A stretch of 64,000 nucleotides of DNA. It comes from Salinisphaera sp040361255 (GTDB lineage: Bacteria; Pseudomonadota; Gammaproteobacteria; Nevskiales; Salinisphaeraceae). The first letter of the stretch is position 1, and each line of letters starts with the position of its first letter. The notes beneath the pieces are model-generated. The model saw only the letters and a program-made list of their open reading frames with translations, did no database searches and was not told the origin of the DNA. Position numbers and translations under genes: made by a program. The DNA lies in the NCBI RefSeq assembly GCF_040361255.1, contig NZ_APNG01000019.1, positions 1 through 64,000 of the forward strand. The letters are read 5' to 3'. This document shows positions 1-7,779 of this stretch, piece by piece.

Positions 1-414
1 CGCTCGGCTCGAATTATCAGGCAAATTGGCGGGGTTTTTCAGCAGCCCCCTAAAGCCCAGATGCTTGTAGAATCCCAGCGCCTGCGCGTTTTGTTCATTG
101 ACGTCCACTTTCGTGCCGCCTTCGGTGCTTATTGCATGCTGGGCAAGTAACGCCCCGACACCCTGGCCCCGCGCTTGCGGTGCAACGAAAAGCATCTCGA
201 TATTGCCATCGCTCACACCGCAGAACCCCAGAATTTGGCCGTCCTCGCGCTTTGCAACACTCAGGCTGACGGCCTTGAAATACTCATTCAGGATCAGTGG
301 CTTCAGTTCAATAAGGTCACGCTCAGCCAGAAAATCATGCGTCGCCCGAACCGAGGCTTCCCATATCTCGATAAGCTGGTGATGCTCTGCACTTGCTGCG
401 CTTTCGATCTTCAT
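1..414 (-). CDS. GNAT N-acetyltransferase, YjaB-like (cut by window edge)
   Basis: The first 138 residues are visible and the frame is still open at base 1. The protein begins MKIESAAS and shows the GNAT acetyl-CoA loop QARGQGVG (about residues 81-88) followed by VNEQNAQALGFYKHLGF, the beta-bulge and C-terminal helix typical of the YjaB group. It should transfer acetyl groups from acetyl-CoA to an amine; the substrate cannot be read. After GFYKHLGF the usual conserved ending is missing and replaced by GLLKNPANLPDNSS. The DNA there changes to a GGGGGCTGCTGAAAAACCCC motif that looks like an insertion-sequence end, so the gene may be truncated by an element lying left of the window. A dispersed 78-bp repeat lies about 50 bp upstream of the start. 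Confidence 0.8.
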   Translation of the reverse strand, partial: MKIESAASAEHHQLIEIWEASVRATHDFLAERDLIELKPLILNEYFKAVSLSVAKREDGQILGFCGVSDGNIEMLFVAPQARGQGVGALLAQHAISTEGGTKVDVNEQNAQALGFYKHLGFRGLLKNPANLPDNSSRA

Positions 415-462
415 GAACCGCACTCTTGGTTCAGCCGATTTTTCGAATCCCACGGCTTTCAT

Positions 463-540
463 GCGCAAATGTATGAACCGGGCCGGCTTTTATCAAGCAG
501 GCGGATTGTCCGCCAATGAACGCGAAGACACGCGAATAGA
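463..540 (+). repeat. 78-bp dispersed intergenic repeat, copy 1
   Basis: This stretch aligns by eye over its whole length with 5541-5617 and 52391-52466. The most conserved parts are TCAAGCAGGC, an ATGAACG word and ACACGCGAATA. All three copies lie in the same orientation, between genes, upstream of a minus-strand start codon. The rest of the gap 415-627 holds no gene I can support. Confidence 0.6.
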
Positions 541-627
541 GCTGTGGATCGGCGGACTGTTTCCGCACGAAAAACCGACGCCGGCACATTTGACGGCGCC
601 CGGTGCGTGACAGCGATTCTGACGTTA

Positions 628-1638
628 TTAGTCGGGCGTGCTGTCCTCGCTCACGCGCACGGATGATCCGGCGGCCTCGTCTGCGATGTCGGCGAGTAAT
701 TCGGCGATCGTGTCGACTTCGTCGTCCCGGTCGTCGATATCGTGGCGATCGGCAATAAAACCCGGATCGTTGTAATAGATCCGCACAGCGCCGTCGCTGG
801 CCTGCACGACCAGCATCTTCTGGGGCAGGTCGATACCCACCGTCTGGTTCGAACGCATGAGCGGCGTGCCCACGCGCGGATTGCCGAAGATGAACAGGCG
901 GCTCGGGCCAATGCCCGTGCCGGTGTCCTGGAAATCGATCGTATCGACTCGTGTAAGCGCATCGCGGCTGTCGATCGCATTGGCCAGGCGATTGACCACG
1001 GTATTGAAATCGTCGTCGCTGGCCACGGTTCTGATGCCCTCGCCTTCGGCAATACCGGCCGCACTGGCACGAATATCCAGATCGGCATTAGCGGCGGCGC
1101 TTACCACGGCTTCGAGATCGTCGTCGACGCCGTCGAGGGTCGCGTTTTCGACATCGTCGAGATCGTAACGGGCGTCCAGATAGGCTGCGTTGGTGAACGC
1201 CACGCCGGTATCGTCGTCGCTATCGCGATAGACGAGCACCCGCAGGGGCAAATCCAGTGCAACGCGCGCATCGGCGGTGAGCAGCGCGCGTTCGCGGTTG
1301 CTATCGCGGATGAACAACACCGTGGTCGGGCGCAGGCTCAGATTGGCCTGATTGGCGTTGGCCTGGTGGTCGACTTCCGTACGCACGCTCAGATTGGCGC
1401 GATCGGCAATCGCATCGCGCAAGGCCGTACGCGTGGCATCGAAGCCGCGCCCGGAGACCGCCAGACTCAAGCCCGGAATATTGGTTTCGGCCGCCGGCGG
1501 GGTGTTGTCGTTTTCGTCGCTGTCGTCGTCGCCATCGAGCAGGTCGCTCCACTCACAGGCCGAAAGGGCCACGACCAGGACGAGCAGGCACAGCAACAAC
1601 AGGCTGCGCCGGGTTTTGCCAAACGATATGAACGTCAT
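628..1638 (-). CDS. Lipoprotein with two DUF302 domains
   Basis: The start chosen is the ATG at 1638, which follows GAGGG by six bases and gives a clean lipoprotein signal: positive N-terminus, a leucine/valine core and the lipobox LSAC (about residues 24-27). The mature protein opens with a very acidic linker (DDDDSDEND) and then carries two copies of a DUF302-like unit. Each has the pattern of A..D heptad, P-x-x-LFIF/VLFI, LDLP/IDLP, and a closing Y-x-x-x-x-DID/DLDD helix; the second copy has the FGNPRVGTPLM signature. DUF302 proteins have no firmly established reaction, so only an envelope-anchored role can be inferred. It follows the voltage-sensor gene in the same direction, 34 bp downstream of its stop, and may share its transcript. 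Confidence 0.75.
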   Translation of the reverse strand: MTFISFGKTRRSLLLLCLLVLVVALSACEWSDLLDGDDDSDENDNTPPAAETNIPGLSLAVSGRGFDATRTALRDAIADRANLSVRTEVDHQANANQANLSLRPTTVLFIRDSNRERALLTADARVALDLPLRVLVYRDSDDDTGVAFTNAAYLDARYDLDDVENATLDGVDDDLEAVVSAAANADLDIRASAAGIAEGEGIRTVASDDDFNTVVNRLANAIDSRDALTRVDTIDFQDTGTGIGPSRLFIFGNPRVGTPLMRSNQTVGIDLPQKMLVVQASDGAVRIYYNDPGFIADRHDIDDRDDEVDTIAELLADIADEAAGSSVRVSEDSTPD

Positions 1639-1672
1639 CATGAACCCTCGAACGAACGACCAAGCCTCGATC

Positions 1673-2722
1673 CTACTCGAAATGCTCACGCCAGCGCTGT
1701 ACCGCGACTTGTTCCTTGACCAGATCCAGGATTTCGATAACCGCATCGCGCAACTCGGAATTCTGGCCGATATCGTCGGCGAGCAGGCGCGTGATCACGC
1801 TGTCGGTGACATTCTGTACCAGCGCGTCGAAATCCGCCGACGACAATCCATCGACGGCCTCATCGAGAATATTGTTGACGGTTTCGGTAATGGCATCGTC
1901 CAGCGCATGGGTGACGAAGCTGCCGAGCATGGGCACACGCTCGAGATTGCGTAGCGCGGTGTTGTTATTGACCCCGCGGTTGACGACATTGGCCACATAG
2001 GCCTGCAATTCGTCGCGATTGGCCTTGTAGGCAGCCATGATCGCGTTTTCGATATGCGTGCTGGTGGCATTGACCAGCCGCTGCTGGCGCGGCTGGATGA
2101 CTTCGCGCACCACCCGATGCGACAGCTCCTGGCCGCCGCTTTCCAGTTCTTCCTGGGCGCCGGCGAGCACCTTGATGACCACGCGATCGGAAATCTCTTC
2201 GACCACGATGTCGTAGTAGACCATGAAGGTCTTGTAGACCGCCCAGTTGCGGATATCGATCACGCCCAGGCGTTGCAGGCGCATGAGGATCGTGACCACG
2301 CGCAGTACGCGCAGAAACCGAAAACCCGCCACCGGAATACAGCCGAGCACGTCGTACCAGCGCGCGAACGGATAGAAATACCAGCGGTAATAACGCTGCT
2401 GCACGATGGCCAGCACCCAGCCGGCCAGCACATCAGCCACGAAGATGGCCACGAAGGCGAGGTCGATGGCCACGAAGTTTTCGTGCACCGCGCTTTCATA
2501 CCAGCCATGCATGCCCGGCGCGACCGAGGCGAACACATCGGCCAGCGGGCCGATGGCAAACAGGGCATCGAAGAGAATCAGCGCGAGATTGAGCGATACC
2601 AGCACGATGATCGCCAGATCCCAGAGCAGAAACAGCCGCTCGCTGAGCGTACGATCGCCGGTGACAACGGCGAATGGCCGCGGCGGGTGTTCTTCTTGTG
2701 CCTGCGGATCGCGCTCGCTCAC
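1673..2722 (-). CDS. Voltage-sensor-domain membrane protein without pore
   Basis: The 349-residue protein has hydrophobic segments at about 31-53, 82-108 and 119-133, followed by an S4-like helix (about 135-151) with arginines every three residues (RFLRVLRVV..LMRLQR). This is the fold of the ion-transport superfamily voltage sensor. No S5-S6 pore or selectivity-filter sequence follows. Instead there are about 190 mostly helical, charged residues, probably cytoplasmic. It may therefore be a stand-alone sensor or proton-conducting protein, or a channel-like protein that pairs with another subunit; the function is unknown. Its ATG overlaps the patatin stop by 4 bp, implying translational coupling with that lipase. 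Confidence 0.7.
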   Translation of the reverse strand: MSERDPQAQEEHPPRPFAVVTGDRTLSERLFLLWDLAIIVLVSLNLALILFDALFAIGPLADVFASVAPGMHGWYESAVHENFVAIDLAFVAIFVADVLAGWVLAIVQQRYYRWYFYPFARWYDVLGCIPVAGFRFLRVLRVVTILMRLQRLGVIDIRNWAVYKTFMVYYDIVVEEISDRVVIKVLAGAQEELESGGQELSHRVVREVIQPRQQRLVNATSTHIENAIMAAYKANRDELQAYVANVVNRGVNNNTALRNLERVPMLGSFVTHALDDAITETVNNILDEAVDGLSSADFDALVQNVTDSVITRLLADDIGQNSELRDAVIEILDLVKEQVAVQRWREHFE

Positions 2723-4209
2723 GAGGCACGCGCCTGGGCTGCGTCGGAGAACAGGCTCACCGCGCGCAGCATTTCACGCACCTCGGGCATACGGGCGTCC
2801 ATTTCCTGATAACCCCAGCCGACCGACAGATCGAGTGCGTCGGGACTGGGCACGATATTCAACGGCGACAGGGTGCGATCGAAGCGCACCATGGTATCGG
2901 CATAGACCCGGTTGACCCGCATCTGCATCTGTACGGTCTGGGTGATCGGCCACAGCCACAGATTCTTGGCATCCACGCGCGGAAAGAAACAGTCGAAGGC
3001 CAGATAGTAGGCATTACGGGTAGCCGCGCGTCCGGCCGCCACGCCGCGCCAGGCGGCGCGCGCCGGCACATTGTCGGCCACGCCCCCGTCGACGATCGCA
3101 GCCAGTTCGCGGGTGGCCATGAGCTCGGCGAAGATCTCGCGGGTCACACCGGCGCCGGGGCCCGGTTCGTATTGCAGAATGCTGGGCACGGCCGCGGAAA
3201 ACCCGGCGGCGTCCACGGCGTGCACCTGGCGGGTGTCGGTATCGCGCCCGAGCACGATGGGTTCCACCACGTCGGCACTGAAAAACTGGAGTAGCCGGGC
3301 GAAACGCGCGGCCACGCGCATCCACATCGGCAACCAGCGCTCGGCGCCCTCGTTGGGCGAACGGACATCCGATGGCAGACGTTCGTAGGGCCTGCGACGG
3401 ATGCCGGCGACCACGAGATCCAGCGGGATCTCCATTTCATCCAGCCGCAGCGGTCGGCGCAGATCGCCGGTGGACATGCGCTGATGCAAGGCGCGCAGGT
3501 GCAGATGCAACAGCCCCGGCAGACAGAATTCACTGCGCCGGCGGGCGGCAGTGAAGATATCGCCGTTCTTGAGCTTGCGGGCGAAATCCAGATAGTCGCC
3601 CACATCGGCATGCCGGCGCTGGGCCCGAAACAGGCCCAGAATCGCGCCAATCGAGTTACCGACCATATAGTCGGGAATCAGCCCGTCTTCCATGAGGCGG
3701 GCGAACGCGCCGGCGTAGACATAGCCAGCACCACCGCCCCCACCTGCCACGATGACCAGCGAGCGCTTGCCCGCCTCGCGATCGAGCGCTGCCGCGTCGA
3801 AGTCGTCGGCATGGGTGGCCAGCAGTTCCCGACGCAACTCGATACAGCGTCGTCGTGCCTCGGGCACGGCTTCATGGCAATACAGCAATTTCTGTTCGGC
3901 CGTGGCCGAGCCGCGCAGGCGATCGTAGAGATGTTCGAGCAGCCAGGCGCGCAGCGGCATGATGCGCGCGGCATCGACCTCGATATCGCGCCGCGTGCCG
4001 GGAATACGAAACACATGCAAACGCGCCATCCCCAGGGCATAGCGCAGGCATTCATAGTCGGTCTGCGACACGCCCGAGGGCGCGGCCAGCCAGGCGCGCA
4101 CGAGTGAACGTTCCATGCGCTGGAGCTGCAGGCGTTCGCGCTCGTCACGATCGGCCGCGGCGTTCTGCCCGACCGGACTCGAGACATCGGCGCCCACCGA
4201 AGCACTCAT
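2719..4209 (-). CDS. Patatin-like phospholipase family protein
   Basis: The protein has a glycine-rich oxyanion segment (GGGGGAGYVYAGAF, about 156-169), the nucleophile elbow GNSIG (Ser186) and the DGG of the Ser-Asp dyad (in IVDGGVADNVPA). These are the three patatin landmarks, so lipid acyl hydrolase activity is likely. About 150 helical residues precede the catalytic domain, longer than in minimal patatins. I chose the start MSASVGAD; an ATG 23 codons further upstream is possible. No signal peptide is seen, so a cytoplasmic or membrane-peripheral enzyme is expected. The 4-bp overlap with the downstream voltage-sensor gene suggests a joint role at the membrane, but this is inference. The 290 bp upstream hold no recognisable gene. 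Confidence 0.85.
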   Translation of the reverse strand: MSASVGADVSSPVGQNAAADRDERERLQLQRMERSLVRAWLAAPSGVSQTDYECLRYALGMARLHVFRIPGTRRDIEVDAARIMPLRAWLLEHLYDRLRGSATAEQKLLYCHEAVPEARRRCIELRRELLATHADDFDAAALDREAGKRSLVIVAGGGGGAGYVYAGAFARLMEDGLIPDYMVGNSIGAILGLFRAQRRHADVGDYLDFARKLKNGDIFTAARRRSEFCLPGLLHLHLRALHQRMSTGDLRRPLRLDEMEIPLDLVVAGIRRRPYERLPSDVRSPNEGAERWLPMWMRVAARFARLLQFFSADVVEPIVLGRDTDTRQVHAVDAAGFSAAVPSILQYEPGPGAGVTREIFAELMATRELAAIVDGGVADNVPARAAWRGVAAGRAATRNAYYLAFDCFFPRVDAKNLWLWPITQTVQMQMRVNRVYADTMVRFDRTLSPLNIVPSPDALDLSVGWGYQEMDARMPEVREMLRAVSLFSDAAQARAS

Positions 4210-4500
4210 CCGCGGTCCGGCCCGGCCTGCGAGGTGCCGACAAGACCGCGCCGGGCCTTCGCCAATGCAGCGGCGCAAACATGGCCGGCGATGCCTGGAT
4301 TATGTAGTGCGCCCACGCCGCCCGAGGCGCAAGCCAGCGCGTTATCGAATCCAGCGAGCGCAGCCACGCCGGGTTGCGGCGCGGCGCGCTGCCTCGCGGC
4401 GGCCGTGATATGCGACATGCGTCTCGCCTTTTCGATCCTGCCTGACAATCTGACCAGCATAACGTACCCACAGGACATATCGGCAGACCATTCGCGCAAC

Positions 4501-5508
4501 TCAACCCTCGTCAGTTTCAAGGCTGTCGGCATATTCGGTGACCAGGGGTGCCGCATCGAGGCCCCGCTCACGCAGATAGGCCACCAGTACGTCGGTACGC
4601 CCATGTGTGGCCAGCACGCGGCGGGCGCCGGTCTGTTCGATGGTCCGAATCAGGCCCGGCCAGTCGACATGATCGGAGAGCACGAAGCCGCGATCGTAGC
4701 CACGCCGGCGGCGGTTGCCGCGAATCCGCATCCAGCCGGAGGCGAAGCCGGTTTCGTGTTGCTTGAAACGCCGCATCCAGCGCGAACCGGCTGCCGAGGG
4801 CGGCGCCATGACCAACGCGCCGGCAAAATCGGCTTTTCGGTCCTGGGCGCTGACCGGTTCGGTAGGCAGCATGGCGATGCCGGCATCGCGATAGATCTGG
4901 GTCAGCGGTACCAGCGCGCCGTGCAGATAGACCGTTTCGTCGGTCAGGCGCGCCAACTCCGCCAGCAGCCGCTGCGCCTTGCCCAGGGAATAGGAAAACA
5001 GCACGCTGGTCTTGCCGGCCGCGGCATTGGCCTGCCACCAGGCATGGATATCGGCCGCCACGTCCGCGGTATCCGCCCAGCGATAGACCGGCAATGCAAA
5101 GGTGGCCTCGGTGATGAAGGTGTCGCAGGGCACGACTTCGAAATCGGCACAGGTCGGATCCGCATCGCGCTTGTAGTCGCCGGATGCGACCCAGACCTCG
5201 CCATCGACCTCGACCCGGATCTGCGCCGACCCAAGCACATGCCCGGCCGGATGAAACGAGACCCGCGCCGTACCGAATGTCAGTTCCTGGCCATACGCGA
5301 CACCGGTGAGCGCGATCGCGCTGCCCAGCCGCTTGTAGAGAATCGGCGCGCTTTGCGTGGTGGCCCAGTAGTGGCCGTGCCCGCTACGGGCATGGTCGGC
5401 ATGGGCGTGGGTGATCAAGGCACGCTCGACCGGACGCCACGGGTCGATATGAAAATCGCCGGCCGCGCAGTAGAGGCCCTTGTCGGTGAGTTCGATCACA
5501 GCGGCCAT
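4501..5508 (-). CDS. Ligase-associated DNA exonuclease (MBL fold)
   Basis: A 335-residue metallo-beta-lactamase/beta-CASP protein. The metal motif is THAHADHARSGH, followed by HPAGHVLGSAQI and SGDYKRDADPTC, and the C-terminal HGRTD completes the beta-CASP signature. This combination marks the bacterial ligase-associated 3' exonuclease family rather than ribonuclease J. The family usually sits beside an ATP-dependent DNA ligase and the Lhr-type helicase in a repair cluster; neither is adjacent here. The start ATG at 5508 has GGAG six bases upstream and precedes the conserved ELTDKGLYCAAGDFHIDPW. A repeat copy lies about 30 bp upstream. Confidence 0.85.
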   Translation of the reverse strand: MAAVIELTDKGLYCAAGDFHIDPWRPVERALITHAHADHARSGHGHYWATTQSAPILYKRLGSAIALTGVAYGQELTFGTARVSFHPAGHVLGSAQIRVEVDGEVWVASGDYKRDADPTCADFEVVPCDTFITEATFALPVYRWADTADVAADIHAWWQANAAAGKTSVLFSYSLGKAQRLLAELARLTDETVYLHGALVPLTQIYRDAGIAMLPTEPVSAQDRKADFAGALVMAPPSAAGSRWMRRFKQHETGFASGWMRIRGNRRRRGYDRGFVLSDHVDWPGLIRTIEQTGARRVLATHGRTDVLVAYLRERGLDAAPLVTEYADSLETDEG

Positions 5509-5540
5509 GGCCGTCTCCGGGTCGTCGCGTGGCACGGTCT

Positions 5541-5617
5541 TGCGCATGGATGAGCGCCCGCCCGCTTCGCTTCAGCAAACCTTTTGGCCGCCGATGAACG
5601 CGAACAAACGCCAATGC
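5541..5617 (+). repeat. 78-bp dispersed intergenic repeat, copy 2
   Basis: Matches copies at 463-540 and 52391-52466, best in the ATGAACGCGAA and ACGC-AAT words. It occupies the first part of the 5509-5847 gap. The remainder of that gap shows no supported gene; an 87-codon minus-strand frame there looks random. Confidence 0.55.
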
Positions 5618-5847
5618 GGGGAAGCCAGATCGCTTGAAACGTGCGTGATCAACGCTTCAAGCCCCATGCTGACATGGGTGCCTGATCCATCATACAGAAA
5701 GCCCCCTGGCGCCCGGTGCGATCCAGGCACGGTCCAGGCGACACCCGCAAACATCGTCTCCCATTCGCGTTTCTTGGCGTGCATTCGCAAACCGTTGCAA
5801 AACGCCGCTCGATTAGGCGAACGGCACAACCGCAACGACGTCAGCGT

Positions 5848-7650
5848 TTACGCCCCGTCGGCCAGACTTTCGCGCAGCGGCCCCAGCCACGGCTCGTAGG
5901 CCTTCCAGCGCGCCAGCGAGGATTGATACACGGGCTGGCGTACCTGCCAGACACTGGCGGTACGTACGTCGCGGGCATGGTGATGAAAATCCAGACAACG
6001 CGCATCCCAGTCGAGGCCGGTGAATTCGATCAGCCGCCGCGATTCGCGCTCGGGATCGGCTACCAGGGCTTCATAATCGACCGTGAGCATGGGTAGCGGA
6101 AGATGCGTCTGCCAGTGCGTCATCAAGCGTTCGTGCTGGCGATAGACATGGCCGACATCGCCCAGATCGTAGGCGAATCGCAGCCCGCGGCTGAACAGCT
6201 GGAAATAACAGGACAGGGCATTGTCCATGGCCTCACGGCGACAATAGATCACCCGCGCATTGGGCAGAATCAACGCGACAAGCCCCAACCAGAGCATATT
6301 GAAAGGCATCTTGTCGGTCACCCGTGTAGCATCCGGGGACCGGGCTTCGAGCCCGCCCAGATAGCGCGCGGCCAGCGTCGCGGCATCGGCTGGCGATAGT
6401 CGCTCGAGACATTCCGGATAGCGCCGATCGGACCCGGTGACGGCCGGCAGTTCGCGGGCCAAACGCGCGATATCACTGAGTTCGCCCGCGCCGTAGGCCT
6501 GCGGATGGCTGGCGATGATCTGCTCGACCAGGCTCGTGCCCGAGCGCGGCATACCCACGATCAGCAGCGGGCGCTCGCTGGCATCGCCCATGTTCTCACG
6601 CGCGTCGAAGAAATCCTGCGTACAGCAGGCCACGATACGCTCGATACGCCTGTCGAACACGCGCCGGTCGAACGGGTAACGGCGCGCATGCAGGCGGTTG
6701 CCCGCCTCGAAATGGCCAAAGGCCTGCTCGGGGAGCTGCTGGGCATCGAAATACTGGCCGAGCGCGAAATGCATATGGCTACGTGCGATATCGTCGAGCT
6801 TCGGATCGGCCATCGCGCGCTGCATTGCCGCGCGGCGTGTGTCGGACAACACGTAGCGGCGATTGGTCATCAAGGCCGCATAGACCCAGCCCAGACGGTC
6901 ATCCAGATCGAGCGCCCGTTCGAAATGCCGTGTCGAGGCCTCGAACTGACCCAGGCTCTGATAGGCGCTGCCCAGTCCCGCCTCGGCACGGGCATTAGCC
7001 GGCGCCTGAGCCAGCACCGCCTCGTAGCCCGCAGCCGCCCGCTCGTAGGCGCCAATGCCCGCCCAGGCCGCAGCAAGGTCGCAGCGGGTGTCGATATCCG
7101 GATCGAGCGCTGCTTCGGCCTGGTGCAGGCACGTGGCGGCGGCGTCGGGGGCACCCCGTTCGAATAGCAGGCCCGCGCTCTGTAAATAGGGTGCCAGCAG
7201 CGATGGGGCGGCTTCGCGTAATTCATCATAAACCGCCAGTGCGGCCTCGCTGTGGCCGGCCGTGGCGAGGACATCGGCCAGATCGAGGCCATTCTGGACG
7301 CGCTCGGGCTGCAGCGCCCAGGCCCGCCGGTAGGCTGCGATCGCGCCCGCCAGATCGGCGCGCGCACGCAGCAAGCCGGCCAGGCTATGGTGATAGATCG
7401 GATTGGCCGGCTGCTGGTCGACCGCGCGGCGCAGCAGCTTGACCGCCGCTTCGCCGTCGCCGCGCTGGTGGGCGAGCAGCGCACGCATACGCAGCGCTTC
7501 GGCATAGTCGGGATCACGCCGCTTGATACGCCGGTAACAGGCCTCGGCTTCGTCGAAGCGCCCGGAACGATGCAGCGCAATACCGTCGGCCAGTGCCGCG
7601 GACGGCGCGTGTTGTGCGTTTCGAGTGCGGGATACAAAACGACGACTCAT
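5848..7650 (-). CDS. TPR-domain sulfotransferase
   Basis: A 600-residue protein. The N-terminal half (about 20-330) is a series of tetratricopeptide repeats (for example FDEAEACYRRIKRRDPDYAEAL and GDGEAAVKLLRRAVDQQPANP). The C-terminal half is a sulfotransferase domain with the PAPS 5'-phosphosulfate loop GMPRSGTSLVEQII at about residue 363 and the downstream VTDKMPFN and RRDAMDNALSCYFQ-like segments. It should transfer sulfate from PAPS to an unidentified acceptor. There is no signal peptide or membrane anchor. The ATG at 7650 is followed by a basic MSRRFVSRTRN N-terminus. It stands alone between an intergenic repeat and the porin terminator. Confidence 0.85.
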   Translation of the reverse strand: MSRRFVSRTRNAQHAPSAALADGIALHRSGRFDEAEACYRRIKRRDPDYAEALRMRALLAHQRGDGEAAVKLLRRAVDQQPANPIYHHSLAGLLRARADLAGAIAAYRRAWALQPERVQNGLDLADVLATAGHSEAALAVYDELREAAPSLLAPYLQSAGLLFERGAPDAAATCLHQAEAALDPDIDTRCDLAAAWAGIGAYERAAAGYEAVLAQAPANARAEAGLGSAYQSLGQFEASTRHFERALDLDDRLGWVYAALMTNRRYVLSDTRRAAMQRAMADPKLDDIARSHMHFALGQYFDAQQLPEQAFGHFEAGNRLHARRYPFDRRVFDRRIERIVACCTQDFFDARENMGDASERPLLIVGMPRSGTSLVEQIIASHPQAYGAGELSDIARLARELPAVTGSDRRYPECLERLSPADAATLAARYLGGLEARSPDATRVTDKMPFNMLWLGLVALILPNARVIYCRREAMDNALSCYFQLFSRGLRFAYDLGDVGHVYRQHERLMTHWQTHLPLPMLTVDYEALVADPERESRRLIEFTGLDWDARCLDFHHHARDVRTASVWQVRQPVYQSSLARWKAYEPWLGPLRESLADGA

Positions 7651-7709
7651 GCGCTCATCCTAACCTGTCACTCGTCCCGGCGCGCCGGGACGTGCCGAAC
7701 CGCGCCCAC

Positions 7710-7737
7710 AAAAAAGCCCCGGCGAACCGGGGCTTCA
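7710..7737 (-). terminator. Intrinsic terminator of the porin gene
   Basis: On the minus strand a GCCCC-GGTTCGCC-GGGGC hairpin is followed by six T. It lies 43 bp after the porin stop codon. Confidence 0.85.
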
Positions 7738-7779
7738 AGGCGCCCGGCGCGAACGCTGGGCGCGTCATACAGTCACGAT

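Noticed and set aside
742..1719. Plus-strand frame of 325 codons opposite the DUF302 lipoprotein
   Set aside because: The minus-strand frame has a lipobox signal peptide and domain repeats; the plus-strand translation is low-complexity and unrelated to any family.
5572..5835. 87-codon minus-strand gene
   Set aside because: It overlaps the dispersed repeat, has no ribosome site and no recognisable family.
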